Counted from the stretch's first letter, positions 9,721 through 20,917 are shown. The stretch is 64,000 nt of DNA from Polynucleobacter sp. es-EL-1 (GCF_018687975.1 NZ_CP061310.1:806001-870000); one strand, 5' to 3'. The notes: generated by a model not told the origin, from the sequence alone. Made by a program: numbers and translations.

Positions 9721-10311
9721 ATGAAGATCGAAAAAAATACCGTTGTGTCCCTGCGCTATAAGCTAACCGATGCGCAAAATAATATTATCGAGGAACCCGA
9801 TTCCCCGATGGTATACCTGCATGGCGGATATGAGGGCACTTTTCCAAAGATTGAAACCCTATTAGATGGCCAAGATATTGGCTATGAGGCTAGCATTCAG
9901 CTCGAACCCGCCGAAGCCTTTGGTGAATATGATCCTGAACTCTTAAAGATTGAGCCTCGTGCCCGTTTTCCTGAGCCTTTGGAGGTTGGCATGCAATTTG
10001 AAGGCGTTCCTGATGAAGAGGGTGATGCTGACTCAACAGATGATGAGGATGAGCCTTTGATCTATACCGTTACCGATGTTGCTGATAGCCAAGTGGTATT
10101 AGATGGCAACCATCCACTGGCCGGTATGGCTTTACGTTTTTGGGTTCAGGTTGAAGATGTACGTGTAGCTACAGATGAAGAGATCGAAAATCGCCATCCT
10201 GATGGTGCGCAGGCATTTGCATTTGGCATGCCTGATGACTCAGATGATGGTGATGATGATTTCATTGGTGGTACCACGGGACCTAGTGGCAGTGCACCGA
10301 CCTTACATTAA
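9721..10311 (+). CDS. slyD: FKBP-type peptidyl-prolyl cis-trans isomerase, SlyD-like
   Basis: FKBP-fold prolyl isomerase/chaperone. The N-terminal M-K-I-E-K-N-T-V-V-S-L-R-Y-K-L, the flap (insert) domain with L-E-P-A-E-A-F-G-E-Y-D, and D-G-N-H-P-L-A-G-M are all SlyD family marks. The His/Cys-rich metal-binding tail of E. coli SlyD is absent; an acidic tail rich in Asp (about 170-185) takes its place. ATG 9721 matches the family's N-terminus; a TTG five codons upstream is an alternative. The acidic insert around residues 100-112 is longer than usual. Confidence 0.87.
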   Translation: MKIEKNTVVSLRYKLTDAQNNIIEEPDSPMVYLHGGYEGTFPKIETLLDGQDIGYEASIQLEPAEAFGEYDPELLKIEPRARFPEPLEVGMQFEGVPDEEGDADSTDDEDEPLIYTVTDVADSQVVLDGNHPLAGMALRFWVQVEDVRVATDEEIENRHPDGAQAFAFGMPDDSDDGDDDFIGGTTGPSGSAPTLH

Positions 10312-10319
10312 GGCTGTTC

Positions 10320-11090
10320 TTATTCTTTAAGCCACTCTTTGAGAACGCCAAGCTCCCGCTTGGTGTCGCTAGTATCTTCAGGCTTGGCATCCGATGGCAA
10401 GTTACTCAATTTAGCGAGCGTCTTTTCTAAAGCGGCAATCTTTGCTTCTTGCTCCAAGGTGGCATCAATTAATCCCTTGAGAGCCATCGAGACTGGATCA
10501 TCAACATTGGGGGTCACGCCATAAGCGGAGAAATATTCTTTAACCTTGCTATCGGCATGATTGGTTTTCGGTAGATCGGGATGAAGAATGCGAGCCGGAA
10601 TACCAACTGCTGTTGCACCAGGAGGAATTTCTTTCAGGACAACAGCATTAGACCCCACGCGCGCGCCATCACCGACAGTAAAGCCGCCAAGCACTTTAGC
10701 GCCAGCACTAATCACAACCCCTTTACCAAGAGTAGGGTGGCGCTTAACGCCTTTGTATAAAGAGGTGCCTCCTAGGGTAACGCCCTGGTAAATGGTGCAA
10801 TCATCACCGATTTCAGTAGTCTCGCCAATCACAATGCCAAGACCGTGATCTAAAAATACCCGTTTGCCAATCTTGGCACCCGGATGAATTTCAATGCCGG
10901 TAATCCAGCGAGACACCATCGAAAGTAAACGTGCAATCCACTTCAAGCCCAAATTCCATAAACCATGGGATAGGCGATGAAGCCAGACTGCATGCAAGCC
11001 AGGGTAGCAGGTAATCACCTCAAGGCGATTTCTGGCAGCCGGGTCACGGGCAATGATGGAGTCGACTTGGTCGAAAAGTGGATTAGACAT
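10320..11090 (-). CDS. cysE: Serine O-acetyltransferase
   Basis: Acetylates serine with acetyl-CoA, the entry to cysteine synthesis. An N-terminal helical part is followed by a left-handed beta-helix of hexapeptide repeats (about 65-170) containing [18 protein letters not shown] and [10 protein letters not shown]. The catalytic His-Asp region D-H-G is present. The short N-terminus resembles the EpsC/CysE subgroup of about 250 aa. A C-terminal helix ([10 protein letters not shown]) extends past the helix domain. It is 29 bases downstream of trmJ on the same strand, so they are probably co-transcribed. Confidence 0.94.
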   Translation of the reverse strand: MSNPLFDQVDSIIARDPAARNRLEVITCYPGLHAVWLHRLSHGLWNLGLKWIARLLSMVSRWITGIEIHPGAKIGKRVFLDHGLGIVIGETTEIGDDCTIYQGVTLGGTSLYKGVKRHPTLGKGVVISAGAKVLGGFTVGDGARVGSNAVVLKEIPPGATAVGIPARILHPDLPKTNHADSKVKEYFSAYGVTPNVDDPVSMALKGLIDATLEQEAKIAALEKTLAKLSNLPSDAKPEDTSDTKRELGVLKEWLKE

Positions 11091-11119
11091 GTAGTGATTT
11101 TAACGGGTAAAGCGCAATA

Positions 11120-11872
11120 TTATTTTTTGAGCAACATCTGCTTGGCGATGCCACGTAGAAGATCTACCTCTTCTTTATGTAGACGGGCTCTCGCAAATAA
11201 TGCCTGTAGTCGGGCCATGAGCTTCTTGGGATTGGCGGGATCTAAAAAGCCAATAGACTCTAGTCCTTGCCTCCAATGGTCTAGCATAGCGGCAACTGCT
11301 GCAGGATCAGCGTATTCAATAGCTTCAACTTTGCCAAGGTCCTTCTCAGCTGGCGATGATTCTTGGTTCAAAGCCTCTCTTAAAGTAAAGGCACAGGCCA
11401 TGATTGCCTGAGCCAGATTGAGTGAGGGATAGAGTGGATTGGCGTCTAACCAAACGCGATGCGTGCATAAACTCAGGTGTTTATTATCTAGACCGGTCCT
11501 CTCAGGACCAAATAACAAAGCGACTTGTTGCTGACCAGTAACTGCCTGCAAAATCAGCTTGCGTGCCTCTTGCCATGACAGCTCTGGAGGGCCAAATTCT
11601 CGATCGCGACTCGTTAAACCCAGTACCAGACTGCAATCTTCTACAGCCTTATCCAAAGAATCTACCTCTTGGCTACTCTTCAGAATATCGCCAGCGCCAC
11701 TGGCTAGGGCAATGGCTTCTGGTTCTTGGGCAATATTGGGGATTTTGGGATTGATCAGGCGTAAGTCATCAAAGCCCATAGTTTTTAGGGCCCGTGCTGC
11801 AGAGCCCACATTTCCGGGGTGGCTAGTCTCAAGCAAAATCCAGCGAAATAACTGGGATGGGGTGGTATTCAT
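11120..11872 (-). CDS. trmJ: tRNA (cytidine/uridine-32-2'-O)-methyltransferase TrmJ
   Basis: SPOUT-class (knotted) methyltransferase. The N-terminus W-I-L-L-E-T-S-H-P-G-N-V-G-S-A-A-R-A-L-K-T-M-G is the SpoU motif 1. Motif 2 is L-L-F-G-P-E-R-T-G-L-D and motif 3 is P-S-L-N-L-A-Q-A-I-M. The C-terminal about 85 residues are the helical TrmJ extension. The protein 2'-O-methylates position 32 of several tRNAs. Length 250 aa is as expected. It is divergent from suhB. Confidence 0.93.
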   Translation of the reverse strand: MNTTPSQLFRWILLETSHPGNVGSAARALKTMGFDDLRLINPKIPNIAQEPEAIALASGAGDILKSSQEVDSLDKAVEDCSLVLGLTSRDREFGPPELSWQEARKLILQAVTGQQQVALLFGPERTGLDNKHLSLCTHRVWLDANPLYPSLNLAQAIMACAFTLREALNQESSPAEKDLGKVEAIEYADPAAVAAMLDHWRQGLESIGFLDPANPKKLMARLQALFARARLHKEEVDLLRGIAKQMLLKK

Positions 11873-11999
11873 AGAGCTTGTATAGGTCTACCTTATGGAG
11901 GCTTTGGAACAATCGTTTAGAATCAGAGCATTAGCTCCTTATTGTCATGCAGTTTGCAATCTGGCGAGCTCGTTCTTATTTAATTTGTCCATCAAAACT

Positions 12000-12788
12000 A
12001 TGCATCCCATGTTAAATGTGGCCGTAAAGGCTGCCCGTCGTGCTGGAACCGTGATCAATCGGGCGTCACTCAATTTAGAGCGTTTACAGGTTGACCGTAA
12101 GCAGCATAATGATTTTGTAACCGAGGTGGACAAACAGGCTGAAGCAGCCATCATTGAGACTTTAAGCGAGGCCTATCCGACCCATGGATTTTTAGCGGAA
12201 GAGACGGGCGCGCAAAATACCGATGCAGAGAATGTATGGATCATTGATCCACTCGATGGCACGACCAATTTTATTCATGGCTTTCCACAATATGCTGTAT
12301 CCATTGCACTTGCTGTAAATGGTGTTACTCAGCAAGCGGTAGTGTATGACCCTACACGTGATGAACTCTTCACCGCAACCCGTGGAGCTGGCGCTTACCT
12401 TGATCGTCGGCGCTTACGCGTTGCAACACAAGATCGTTTAGCTAACTCCTTATTGGGTACTGGCTTTCCATATCGTGAAGATCAAGACCTAGAAAAGTAC
12501 CTCAAGATATTTGCAGAGATGTCTCGTCAATGTGCCGGTCTGCGTCGTCCTGGTGCTGCGTCCTTAGATTTAGCTTATGTTGCAGCAGGGCGTTACGATG
12601 GTTTCTTTGAGAGCGATCTCAAGCCCTGGGATATGGCTGCAGGCGCTTTATTGCTGACTGAGGCGGGTGGTCTGATTGGCAACTATCGAGGTGAAGAGGG
12701 TTACCTGCAAAGTGGCGAAGTGATGTGTGCTAATCCCCGCATTTTTGCGCAGATGGTGCAGTGCCTATCTAAATATTCCGCCTGCTAA
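12000..12788 (+). CDS. suhB: Inositol monophosphatase family protein SuhB
   Basis: Mg-dependent phosphatase of the inositol-monophosphatase superfamily; in Gammaproteobacteria SuhB also joins the rRNA antitermination complex. Metal ligands are seen in [20 protein letters not shown] and K-P-W-D-M-A-A-G. The family N-terminus ([16 protein letters not shown]) fixes the start at 12000; the frame is open upstream, but that extension has no family counterpart and would be about 35 residues. 262 aa is standard. Confidence 0.94.
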   Translation: MHPMLNVAVKAARRAGTVINRASLNLERLQVDRKQHNDFVTEVDKQAEAAIIETLSEAYPTHGFLAEETGAQNTDAENVWIIDPLDGTTNFIHGFPQYAVSIALAVNGVTQQAVVYDPTRDELFTATRGAGAYLDRRRLRVATQDRLANSLLGTGFPYREDQDLEKYLKIFAEMSRQCAGLRRPGAASLDLAYVAAGRYDGFFESDLKPWDMAAGALLLTEAGGLIGNYRGEEGYLQSGEVMCANPRIFAQMVQCLSKYSAC

Positions 12789-12791
12789 ATA

Positions 12792-13580
12792 TTAGGTTTT
12801 GATCAGATCCAGATAGCGCACGCCATCTGGATTGATGAGTAGTGCGCTTGCTCTTGGTCGAATGCTTTCGGGGTGATCGAGATCCCAGTCAGAGAGGACC
12901 CAACGCTGCCAGGATTGCTCGCCCAAACTTTCCTGATGGTGGGCGGGCAGATGGGTATGACCATGGATCAAACGATCTCCTGCTTGATCTCTTAAGATGG
13001 CAGCACAAGCCGCTGTAGTGACATCTCCTTTTTCAGGGAGATTAGCGGCTACTAAAGACTGAGTGCGTTGATAGCTGGCAGAGCTATTACTACGCAGTTG
13101 CTGGGCAATCGATTTGCGCCAAGATAGTGGCATTTTTAAAAATAGCTTCTGGATCCATGATTTACGAACCCATCCTCTGTAGACTTGATAGCCTACATCG
13201 GCAGTGCACAGTGAGTCCCCATGGCTGAGCACATAGTCTTGGCCCGCAATTTCAATTTTGGATGGATCACTGAGCAAGCTCATGCCAGACTTGCTTAAAT
13301 AGTCTGAGCCTAATAAAAAATCTCGGTTACCGTGAAGGTAATAAACTTTGATTTTGGTAGAGAGTGTTGCAATGGCGCGCTTGACCTCTTGATGAAAGGG
13401 TGACTGCAAGACAGCATCATCGCCCACCCAATATTCAAAGAGATCTCCCAAAATAAATACGGAATCTACTTTGGGCGCCTCTTTTTCACAGAAGTCAAAA
13501 AATCGTTGTGCCGTCAAGGGCATTGACGGCGTGAGGTGTAAATCCGATATGAGCAGCGCGCTCTCGTACTGGGGAATCAT
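12792..13580 (-). CDS. lpxH: UDP-2,3-diacylglucosamine diphosphatase
   Basis: Calcineurin-like metallophosphoesterase of lipid A synthesis, which converts UDP-2,3-diacylglucosamine to lipid X. The metal ligand motifs are S-D-L-H-L (11-15), [18 protein letters not shown] and C-terminal I-H-G-H-T-H-L-P. The LpxH-specific E-Y-W-V-G-D and R-D-F-L-L-G stretches separate it from other phosphodiesterases. Its start overlaps the ppiB stop by four bases, giving a ppiB-lpxH operon. Confidence 0.94.
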   Translation of the reverse strand: MIPQYESALLISDLHLTPSMPLTAQRFFDFCEKEAPKVDSVFILGDLFEYWVGDDAVLQSPFHQEVKRAIATLSTKIKVYYLHGNRDFLLGSDYLSKSGMSLLSDPSKIEIAGQDYVLSHGDSLCTADVGYQVYRGWVRKSWIQKLFLKMPLSWRKSIAQQLRSNSSASYQRTQSLVAANLPEKGDVTTAACAAILRDQAGDRLIHGHTHLPAHHQESLGEQSWQRWVLSDWDLDHPESIRPRASALLINPDGVRYLDLIKT

Positions 13581-14080
13581 TCCTCTAAAACAGATGCCTT
13601 TTCGATTACAACATCTTCAGTAGGAACATCTTGGTGAAAGCCAGCGCTACCCGTTTTTACTTTACGAATAGCATCTACTACATCTAAACCATCTGTGACC
13701 TTGCCAAATACTGCATAACCCCAGCCTTGAGCATTAGGAGCTGTATGGTTTAGAAAATCATTGTCATTGACGTTGATGAAAAATTGGGAGGTAGCAGAAT
13801 GGGGGTCGCTAGTGCGCGCCATGGCAACCGTACCGCGCTCATTTTTGAGTCCATTGTTGGCTTCATTTTCAATTTCAGCGCCAGTGGGTTTTTGTTTCAT
13901 GCCAGCAGTCATGCCGCCACCTTGAATCATGAAGTTATCAATGACGCGGTGGAAAATAGTGCCATCGTAGTGACCACTTTTAACGTACTGTAAAAAGTTA
14001 GCTACGCTCTTAGGTGCTTTGACAGCATCGAGAGTCAGGGTGATATCGCCTTTATTAGTTTTAAGAAGAACTTTCGCCAT
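13577..14080 (-). CDS. ppiB: Cytoplasmic peptidyl-prolyl isomerase B (cyclophilin)
   Basis: Cyclophilin-type isomerase with no signal peptide, so cytoplasmic. Active-site residues are in [14 protein letters not shown], the Q-F-F-I-N strand and W-G-Y-A-V-F-G-K-V. The 167-residue length matches PpiB. It is two bases downstream of the TPR lipoprotein gene and overlaps lpxH, so the three form one leftward operon. Confidence 0.95.
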   Translation of the reverse strand: MAKVLLKTNKGDITLTLDAVKAPKSVANFLQYVKSGHYDGTIFHRVIDNFMIQGGGMTAGMKQKPTGAEIENEANNGLKNERGTVAMARTSDPHSATSQFFINVNDNDFLNHTAPNAQGWGYAVFGKVTDGLDVVDAIRKVKTGSAGFHQDVPTEDVVIEKASVLEE

Positions 14081-14082
14081 GG

Positions 14083-14943
14083 TTAAGGTTTACTTTCTGA
14101 TGGGTTAGGGGTTGGAGTGGATTTGTTAGTGCTTGAATTTCCGCTACGCACATTCTTAGTGGGTTTCAAGATTTCCAATAAAGCCTTTGCTCTATTAGCG
14201 TAAAGACGTTGATTGAGTTGTAAATTTTTAGCTGCGTTGTCATAGGCTTGCGCTCCCAGTCTTACATAGACTTCGCCAAGGTTAGCCGAGGCCAGTCCAT
14301 AGCTCGGACGCAATTTAAGGGCAAGCTCTAAATAGTCCCGCGCTTCTATCCAATTGTTTTGGTTGGCTGCCAATGCTGCCAAATTGTTATAAGGCTCGGG
14401 CAATTCTGGAAACTGCTGGGTAATTTCAATAAGGGTCTTTTTAGCAGCATCCCATTGCCGCATTTCGATTTGTAGGCGTGCTTTGACATAACGAAGCTGA
14501 ACGTTGCGTGGCGTTTTCTTGAGCAGTTGATCAATTAACTGTATTGCCTCAGGATATTTTTTAGCTTTGACCAGGCGCTCTACATCGGAAGGAATAGCAT
14601 TTTTGGTGACAGGGTCCGGCTCAATAATCAAGAAGGAAAGAAATGGGACAGCTACCGAATCGGATAACTCGGGATTGAACTGGTCATAGCTCCCCAGGTT
14701 GCTAGAGAGTCTTGGCGGGTCATTCGGACCATAAGATCCCAAGTAGGGCGCTTGAGCATTGGGATTTTTCTCGACATTGGCTGCATTGAGGGCTGTAATT
14801 TCAGCGTCAGCTAGCTGTTGTCCAGGCGTACTGCACCCATTGAGAAGAAAAGCGGCCAGAAGAGGGCAGAATACCCAAAAAGAGGCAAAACGACGGGCAA
14901 ATGGTTTAGCTGGCATAGGGGGAAGGGTGGAAAACAGACTCAT
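14083..14943 (-). CDS. TPR-repeat lipoprotein
   Basis: 286-residue lipoprotein. A signal peptide with an [16 protein letters not shown] core ends in lipobox L-N-G-C. From about residue 125 there are TPR-like helical repeats ([42 protein letters not shown]). The tail is Ser/Thr/Asn/Pro-rich. It resembles periplasmic TPR scaffold proteins, but no specific partner can be read. First gene of the operon with ppiB and lpxH; divergent from cysS, 61 bases away. An ATG nine codons in (M-P-A-K-P) would give a more typical signal length. Confidence 0.8.
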   Translation of the reverse strand: MSLFSTLPPMPAKPFARRFASFWVFCPLLAAFLLNGCSTPGQQLADAEITALNAANVEKNPNAQAPYLGSYGPNDPPRLSSNLGSYDQFNPELSDSVAVPFLSFLIIEPDPVTKNAIPSDVERLVKAKKYPEAIQLIDQLLKKTPRNVQLRYVKARLQIEMRQWDAAKKTLIEITQQFPELPEPYNNLAALAANQNNWIEARDYLELALKLRPSYGLASANLGEVYVRLGAQAYDNAAKNLQLNQRLYANRAKALLEILKPTKNVRSGNSSTNKSTPTPNPSESKP

Positions 14944-15004
14944 TCGATATACTCAGCGCTCAGTCTAACAAATTGGCGCCACTTACCCCACCTTTATAGC
15001 CTCT

Positions 15005-16432
15005 ATGCTGCAAATCTATAACACTCTTACTCGTTCAAAGCAGGCCTTCAAACCCATTGTTCCAGGCAAAGTCAAGATGTATGTCTGCGGGATGACTGTT
15101 TATGACTTCTGCCATATTGGGCATGCGCGGGTGATGATTGTGTTTGATATGGTGGCCCGTTGGCTGAGGGCTAGTGGATTTGAGGTTATCTATGTGCGCA
15201 ATATTACTGATATTGATGACAAAATCATTAGTCGCGCCATCGAAAATGCTGAACCTATTGCTGCCTTAACGAATCGCTTTATTGATGCTATGCATGCAGA
15301 CTCTGATGCTTTAGATTTAGTGCATCCAGATCAAGAACCGCGCGCTACAAATTACATTTCCCAAATGCAGGGGATGATCGGCCGTTTGATTGAAAAAGAA
15401 TTGGCTTATCAAGGCGAAGATGGTGATGTCAATTTTGCTGTGCGTCTGTTCCCTGAGTATGGTCAGCTCTCTGGCAAATCGCTCGATGAGCTCAATGCCG
15501 GTGAGCGGGTTGCAGTAGGTGGTGGTAAACGCGATCCCTTGGACTTTGTTTTGTGGAAGAGTGCAAAAGCAGAAGAGCCTGCAGATACTCGTTGGGCATC
15601 CCCATGGGGTGAGGGTCGTCCTGGTTGGCATATTGAGTGCTCTGCAATGTCATGTGATTTACTGGGTGAGCATTTTGATATTCATGGTGGCGGTGCTGAT
15701 TTACAGTTTCCGCATCACGAAAATGAGATTGCGCAAAGCGAAGGTGCTTTGTATGGCAAAGATCGTCAGCCTAAGGACCAACCTTTTGTGAACTATTGGA
15801 TGCATAACGGGCATATTCGGGTTAATGAAGAAAAGATGTCTAAATCCCTAGGCAATTTTTTCTTAATACGCGATGTGCTCAAGCGCTTTGATCCAGAGGT
15901 CCTGCGCTTTTTTATGTTGCGTGCTCATTACCGTAGCCCCATCAATTACAGCGATACCCAGCTAGAAGAGTCCCGCTCAGGTCTTGCCCGCCTTTACACA
16001 GCCTTGGCCTCAGTCCCGGTATCAAACACAACGTTTGATGCCGAGTCACCATGGGTTAAGCGCTTTGGTGAGGCGATGAATGATGATTTCAATACCCCCG
16101 AGGCTATTGCCGCATTATTTGATTTGGCAACAGAGGTCAATCGCGCACAGGGTGAGGAAAAAATCCAGTTAGCTAGTATCTTGAAGGGCTTGGCCGGGAC
16201 ATTGAATTTTTTACAGCGTGATCCAAGCAGCTTTTTACAAGCGGGATCCCCGGCGGATGCAGGTGGTGAACAGTTGTCAGTAGCTGAAATTGAAAAACAG
16301 ATTGCAGCGCGAGCTACCGCTAAGCAAGCAAAAGATTTTGCTTTATCAGATCAGATTCGTAAAAGCTTACTTGAGCAGGGTGTCGTGTTAGAAGACAAGC
16401 CGGGCGGCATTACTGAGTGGCGCCGAAATTAA
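15005..16432 (+). CDS. cysS: Cysteinyl-tRNA synthetase
   Basis: Class I synthetase charging tRNA-Cys. Zinc ligand Cys28 lies in Y-V-C-G-M-T-V-Y-D, with the HIGH motif H-I-G-H-A next. Further zinc ligands are in W-H-I-E-C-S-A-M and H-H-E-N-E. The KMSKS loop E-K-M-S-K-S-L-G-N is intact. The C-terminal DALR domain follows (about 350-470). 475 aa is the normal length. ATG 15005 starts directly with [10 protein letters not shown], the family N-terminus. Confidence 0.97.
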   Translation: MLQIYNTLTRSKQAFKPIVPGKVKMYVCGMTVYDFCHIGHARVMIVFDMVARWLRASGFEVIYVRNITDIDDKIISRAIENAEPIAALTNRFIDAMHADSDALDLVHPDQEPRATNYISQMQGMIGRLIEKELAYQGEDGDVNFAVRLFPEYGQLSGKSLDELNAGERVAVGGGKRDPLDFVLWKSAKAEEPADTRWASPWGEGRPGWHIECSAMSCDLLGEHFDIHGGGADLQFPHHENEIAQSEGALYGKDRQPKDQPFVNYWMHNGHIRVNEEKMSKSLGNFFLIRDVLKRFDPEVLRFFMLRAHYRSPINYSDTQLEESRSGLARLYTALASVPVSNTTFDAESPWVKRFGEAMNDDFNTPEAIAALFDLATEVNRAQGEEKIQLASILKGLAGTLNFLQRDPSSFLQAGSPADAGGEQLSVAEIEKQIAARATAKQAKDFALSDQIRKSLLEQGVVLEDKPGGITEWRRN

Positions 16433-16471
16433 TATTAAACGCGCAATAGAGCGCCTACTAGTGGAATTATT

Positions 16472-17128
16472 TTGAGTAAAGTAGCAGAGCAAGCAATTAT
16501 CGAGTCTGTAGCCCCCGATTACTGGGAACAAGCTTGCGCCCAATTAATGAAGCAAGATCGCATTCTTAAAAAGGTTATTCCAAAACATGGGCCTGGTTTC
16601 TTGATGACTCGCGGTGATCCTTTTACAACTTTGGCTAGAGCCATCGTTGGTCAGCAAATCTCAGTTGCTGCAGCACAGTCGGTGTGGAATAAAGTCCTTA
16701 TGACCCTCAAAAAAAAGGTGAACCCACAAAATATATTGGCCTTATCCATTGAGGACTTGCGTACTGCTGGATTATCGGGCCGTAAAGTGGAATACATTCG
16801 TGATTTAGCCCAGCATTTTGATTCTGGTCGTTTGCATGCCAATCAGTGGCAAGGGATGGAAGATGAAGACATTATTAAGGAATTGTGTGCAATTCGGGGT
16901 ATTGGGCGCTGGACAGCCGAAATGTTCCTCATTTTTAATATGGTGAGGCCGGATATCCTGCCCTTAGATGATGCAGGGCTAATTAAGGCCATTTCCCTCA
17001 ATTACTTCAGTGGAGAGCCTGTTAGCAGGCATGAAGCCCGCGAAGTGGCAGCTAATTGGGCCCCTTGGCGCACGGTTGCCACCTGGTATATGTGGAGAAG
17101 TATCGACCCCGCGCCCGTTGAATATTAA
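16472..17128 (+). CDS. DNA-3-methyladenine glycosylase II-like (HhH-GPD)
   Basis: Base-excision glycosylase of the helix-hairpin-helix GPD superfamily, AlkA/Mag type. The signature L-C-A-I-R-G-I-G-R-W-T-A-E-M-F-L-I-F is the HhH hairpin, and the catalytic Asp lies in I-L-P-L-D-D-A-G-L about 20 residues later. No Fe-S cluster Cys set is present, as expected for AlkA rather than EndoIII/MutY. 218 aa, without the N-terminal Ada-like domain of E. coli AlkA. The start is a TTG. It is followed by accA nine bases on. Confidence 0.87.
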   Translation: MSKVAEQAIIESVAPDYWEQACAQLMKQDRILKKVIPKHGPGFLMTRGDPFTTLARAIVGQQISVAAAQSVWNKVLMTLKKKVNPQNILALSIEDLRTAGLSGRKVEYIRDLAQHFDSGRLHANQWQGMEDEDIIKELCAIRGIGRWTAEMFLIFNMVRPDILPLDDAGLIKAISLNYFSGEPVSRHEAREVAANWAPWRTVATWYMWRSIDPAPVEY

Positions 17129-17137
17129 AATCAGCCT

Positions 17138-18109
17138 ATGAAAACGACTTTCCTGGATTTTGAGCAATCAATCGCTGAACTAGAGTCAAAGATTGAAGAA
17201 TTGCAATTCGTACAAGATGAATCATCGGTTGATATTTCTGATGAGATTAAAACGCTCACCGAAAAAAGTCAGCAGCTCACTAAAGATGTTTATGCGAATC
17301 TAACGCCTTGGCAAGTTTCCCAAGTCGCACGTCATCCACAACGACCTTATACCTTGGATTATGTTGGTGCGCTGTTTACAGATTTTCATGAGCTGCATGG
17401 CGATCGTAGTTTTGCAGATGATCAATCCATCATTGGCGGTTTAGCCCGTTTTGATGGTCAACCGTGCATGGTGATTGGACATCAAAAAGGACGTGACACC
17501 AAAGAGCGCGCTCTCAGAAACTTTGGCATGAGTCGTCCCGAGGGTTATCGCAAAGCTATGCGTTTGATGCGTCTTGCTGAGAAATTTAAATTACCGGTAT
17601 TTACTTTTGTAGATACACCAGGTGCTTTTCCTGGCATTGATGCTGAAGAGCGCAATCAGTCTGAAGCGATTGGTCGCAACCTATATGTGCAAGCAGAATT
17701 AGAGGTGCCTATTATTGCCACCATTATTGGTGAGGGTGGTTCGGGCGGTGCTCTTGCTATTGCTATGGGTGATGTTGTGTTGATGTTGCAAAACTCAACC
17801 TATTCGGTGATCTCTCCTGAAGGTTGTGCCTCGATTTTGTGGAAGACTGCCGATAAGGCTCCCGAAGCTGCCGAGCAATTGGGCTTGACTGCGCAGCGTT
17901 TAAAAACCCTAGGCCTCATCGATAAAATCGTCGCTGAGCCAGTAGGTGGCGCACACCGTGATTACAACACGATGATGATCAACATGCGTAAGGCCCTAGC
18001 TGAATCCCTTAAAACGTTTGATGGCATTAAAGTGGATGCGCTTCTCGAGCGTCGCCATGAGCGCTTAATGAGCTATGGCAAATTCAAGGAAATCGAACCT
18101 AAGTCTTAA
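17138..18109 (+). CDS. accA: Acetyl-CoA carboxylase carboxyltransferase subunit alpha
   Basis: Carboxyltransferase alpha subunit, transferring carboxyl from carboxybiotin to acetyl-CoA in fatty acid synthesis. The N-terminal helical segment ([15 protein letters not shown]) is followed by the crotonase-like core with [16 protein letters not shown] and [11 protein letters not shown]. 323 aa matches family length. Its last 35 bases overlap the start of tilS. Confidence 0.97.
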   Translation: MKTTFLDFEQSIAELESKIEELQFVQDESSVDISDEIKTLTEKSQQLTKDVYANLTPWQVSQVARHPQRPYTLDYVGALFTDFHELHGDRSFADDQSIIGGLARFDGQPCMVIGHQKGRDTKERALRNFGMSRPEGYRKAMRLMRLAEKFKLPVFTFVDTPGAFPGIDAEERNQSEAIGRNLYVQAELEVPIIATIIGEGGSGGALAIAMGDVVLMLQNSTYSVISPEGCASILWKTADKAPEAAEQLGLTAQRLKTLGLIDKIVAEPVGGAHRDYNTMMINMRKALAESLKTFDGIKVDALLERRHERLMSYGKFKEIEPKS

Positions 18110-19382
18110 TGTAATACAACGCATCGGGGTTGCCGTTAGTGGTGGCCTAGATTCGGTTGTGTTGCTTGATACGGTTTGCAAATCGGTCAAACAGAATGCT
18201 CAATGCAATACCGAAGTTTGGGTATTGCATATTCATCATGGTTTGCAAAAGCCAGCAGATCAGTGGCTTGAGTTTTGCGAGAAACTTGCTAAAAAATACC
18301 AAGTCCATTTCGATTTTCGTTTATTACATTTTCATGATCGATCAATGGGCAATATTGAAGCGCGAGCCAGGGCAGGGCGCTATGAAGCGCTGACAGAGCT
18401 CTGTGCTGAACATGCCATTGATGATTTATTGCTTGCCCATCACCAAAATGATCAAGCAGAAACGATCTTGTTGCAGCTCCTCCGTGGTTCTGGCGTAGCC
18501 GGTTTATCGGGAATGCCGACGGAACGTATCAATACGATTGACGGCCATTCAATCTCTCTTTGGCGACCCCTCTTAGGTCACAGCAGGGCAGATTTAGAGG
18601 CCTATGCAAAGCAACACAAACTCAAATGGGTGGAAGATCCCAGCAATCAAAGTGTGGCTTATCGGCGTAACGCGATTCGTAAGCAGATTATTCCCAGACT
18701 GGAAAAAATTCAGCCAGAGGCAGTTGCCAATCTAGCCAGAAGTGCTGAGCTATTGGCTCAATCTCAGAAGTTATTAGATCGTCTTGCTATCTTAGATGGC
18801 AAAGAAATCATTCAGGATGCGCAGCTGCAAGTACCCCTTTTACTTAACTTAGCAAAACAGGATTTACCTGCTGCCAATAATGTCATGCGCTTTTGGCTCA
18901 AATCTAATGGCTTAGCCATGCCATCACAAGAGCGATTAGAGTCATGGTGGCGCGATCTGCGTAAAGTCAAAGCTGATTCCAAGCTTGAATGGATGCATGA
19001 TCAGAAAAAGATCTACCTTTGGCGTCACAATCTCCAAGTGGTTAATGAGGGAAGCGGTCGCTGGGAGCTCAGGTCCTTACCGGCGCATTCCAAGCTAAGA
19101 GGCCTGCCCGCTTCTTGGGTAAAACAAGCCCAAGACAGCAACCAACTGACTTTCAAGGTCCGTCAGGGCTCGGAAAAGATTCAGATTAGGCCTAATACTC
19201 CTCGTAAAACCCTCAAAAACCTATTCCAGGAGGCTGATGTACCGCCTTGGGAGCGTCATGCACCTTTGCTCTATATCAACGATGAGTTGGTTGCAGTGGC
19301 TGGTGTAGGGCTCAGCTATCCGCATTTGGTTGCTTCGGGCAAACGGGTCCTGCCAGAATGGGTGCAAAACCCTGTAAAATAA
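18075..19382 (+). CDS. tilS: tRNA(Ile)-lysidine synthase
   Basis: Modifies C34 of the CAU-anticodon tRNA-Ile to lysidine so it reads AUA. The PP-loop ATPase motif S-G-G-L-D-S is at about residues 23-28, followed by H-I-H-H-G-L and [10 protein letters not shown], both typical. TilS central and C-terminal domains follow ([10 protein letters not shown] near 360; [14 protein letters not shown]). ATG 18075 lies inside accA, overlapping it by 35 bases in another frame. No ATG, GTG or TTG lies in frame between it and the PP-loop, so the overlap seems real. Confidence 0.93.
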   Translation: MANSRKSNLSLNVIQRIGVAVSGGLDSVVLLDTVCKSVKQNAQCNTEVWVLHIHHGLQKPADQWLEFCEKLAKKYQVHFDFRLLHFHDRSMGNIEARARAGRYEALTELCAEHAIDDLLLAHHQNDQAETILLQLLRGSGVAGLSGMPTERINTIDGHSISLWRPLLGHSRADLEAYAKQHKLKWVEDPSNQSVAYRRNAIRKQIIPRLEKIQPEAVANLARSAELLAQSQKLLDRLAILDGKEIIQDAQLQVPLLLNLAKQDLPAANNVMRFWLKSNGLAMPSQERLESWWRDLRKVKADSKLEWMHDQKKIYLWRHNLQVVNEGSGRWELRSLPAHSKLRGLPASWVKQAQDSNQLTFKVRQGSEKIQIRPNTPRKTLKNLFQEADVPPWERHAPLLYINDELVAVAGVGLSYPHLVASGKRVLPEWVQNPVK

Positions 19383-19444
19383 GCCCTTTTTAGACCCTCA
19401 AGGAAATTGTTTCCTTGTCACAGATAGTTAAATAGACGGCTTTT

Positions 19445-20695
19445 ATGGCTCTTATCGTTCATAAATATGGTGGCACCTCAATGGGCTCAACGGAGCGCAT
19501 TGCGAATGTTGCCAAACGCGTTGCTAAATGGATGCGCGCTGGTCACCAAGTGGTGGTTGTACCCTCAGCGATGTCTGGCGAAACCAATCGTTTGCTTGGC
19601 CTTGCAAAAGAAATCAATCCCGATGCAAATCCCCGTGAACTCGATCAAATTGCCTCCACAGGTGAGCAAGTGAGTTCTGGTCTTTTAGCATTGGCATTAA
19701 TGCGTGAAGGCATTGATGCAGTGAGTTATGCCGGCTGGCAGGTTACTGTCCACACCGACTCCTCCTTTACGAAGGCGCGCATTAAGAGTATTGATGATCA
19801 AAAAATCTTGGCCGATCTTAATGCTGGTCGTGCTGTAGTGGTTACTGGCTTTCAGGGGGTAGATCCTAACGGCAACATTACGACCCTAGGTCGTGGCGGC
19901 TCTGACACATCAGCAGTCGCTATGGCTGCGGCTCTCAAGGCGGATGAGTGTTTAATCTACACAGACGTTGATGGTGTATACACCACTGATCCACGCGTTT
20001 GTGAAGATGCGCGCCGCTTAGACAAAATTACTTTTGAAGAAATGCTAGAGATGGCTAGCTTGGGTTCAAAAGTGTTGCAAATTCGTTCTGTGGAGTTTGC
20101 AGGGAAGTACAAAGTTAAAACCCGGGTTCTGTCTTCATTGACAGATCCATTGATGCCCTTAGACCAAGAGATGAAGTCGGGCACCTTGATTACATTTGAA
20201 GAGGACAGCACTATGGAAGCCGCAGTTATTTCCGGCATCGCCTTTGCGCGTGATGAAGCAAAAATTACCGTTCTTGGAGTTCCTGATCGCCCAGGTATTG
20301 CTTATCAAATTTTGGGCCCAATTGCCGATGCCAATATTGATGTCGACATCATTATTCAGAATCAATCCGTTGAAGGTAAGACCGACTTTACCTTTACCGT
20401 TCCACGTGCCGATTATCAAAAAGCACTCGACATTCTCAAGAATACTGTTCAGGCACACATTGAAGCAAAAGAAATTTCTGGTGATCCTAAGGTTTCTAAG
20501 GTATCCGTGGTTGGCGTTGGTATGCGTTCGCACGTTGGCGTTGCCAGCAAAATGTTCCGTACTTTGTCAGAAGAGGGTATCAATATCTTGATGATCTCTA
20601 CTAGCGAAATCAAGATTTCAGTAGTGATTGATGAGAAATATATGGAGCTGGCTGTGCGAGCCTTGCATAAGGCCTTTGAGCTGGATCAGAAGTAA
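19445..20695 (+). CDS. lysC: Aspartate kinase
   Basis: Phosphorylates aspartate, opening the Lys/Met/Thr pathway. N-terminal V-H-K-Y-G-G-T-S-M-G is the kinase signature; F-Q-G, G-R-G-G-S-D-T-S-A-V and D-V-D-G-V-Y-T-T-D-P follow. Two C-terminal ACT domains (about 265-335 and 345-410), with G-V-P-D-R-P-G-I-A and V-G-V-G-M-R-S, bind feedback inhibitors. The 416 aa length matches the monofunctional betaproteobacterial form. Confidence 0.97.
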   Translation: MALIVHKYGGTSMGSTERIANVAKRVAKWMRAGHQVVVVPSAMSGETNRLLGLAKEINPDANPRELDQIASTGEQVSSGLLALALMREGIDAVSYAGWQVTVHTDSSFTKARIKSIDDQKILADLNAGRAVVVTGFQGVDPNGNITTLGRGGSDTSAVAMAAALKADECLIYTDVDGVYTTDPRVCEDARRLDKITFEEMLEMASLGSKVLQIRSVEFAGKYKVKTRVLSSLTDPLMPLDQEMKSGTLITFEEDSTMEAAVISGIAFARDEAKITVLGVPDRPGIAYQILGPIADANIDVDIIIQNQSVEGKTDFTFTVPRADYQKALDILKNTVQAHIEAKEISGDPKVSKVSVVGVGMRSHVGVASKMFRTLSEEGINILMISTSEIKISVVIDEKYMELAVRALHKAFELDQK

Positions 20696-20774
20696 AAATA
20701 GGTATTAAAGCGCTGTAAATCCCTGCAGCTATAGGAATCAGTTAAACTGTGGGGCGTTGTAATTGCATCAATAC

Positions 20775-20869
20775 GGAGACGTGGCCGAGCTGGTCGAAGG
20801 CACTCCCCTGCTAAGGGAGCATCGGGGCTAAAACTCTGATCGGAGGTTCGAATCCTCTCGTCTCCGCCA
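20775..20869 (+). tRNA. tRNA-Ser (GCU)
   Basis: Full cloverleaf with seven-pair acceptor GGAGACG/CGTCTCC, long class II variable arm and encoded CCA. The anticodon stem CTCCC/GGGAG encloses loop CTGCTAA, giving anticodon GCT (reads AGC/AGU). It is followed by a rho-independent terminator, then the lasso-peptide cluster. Confidence 0.97.
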
Positions 20870-20882
20870 TTAGGTATTGCAT

Positions 20883-20917
20883 AAGCCCATAAACTCAGTG
20901 AATCTATGGGCTTTTTG
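20883..20917 (+). terminator. Intrinsic terminator after tRNA-Ser
   Basis: Stem AAGCCCATA / TATGGGCTT with a 13-base loop, followed by a T-rich run. It ends the tRNA-Ser transcript and isolates the next cluster. Confidence 0.85.
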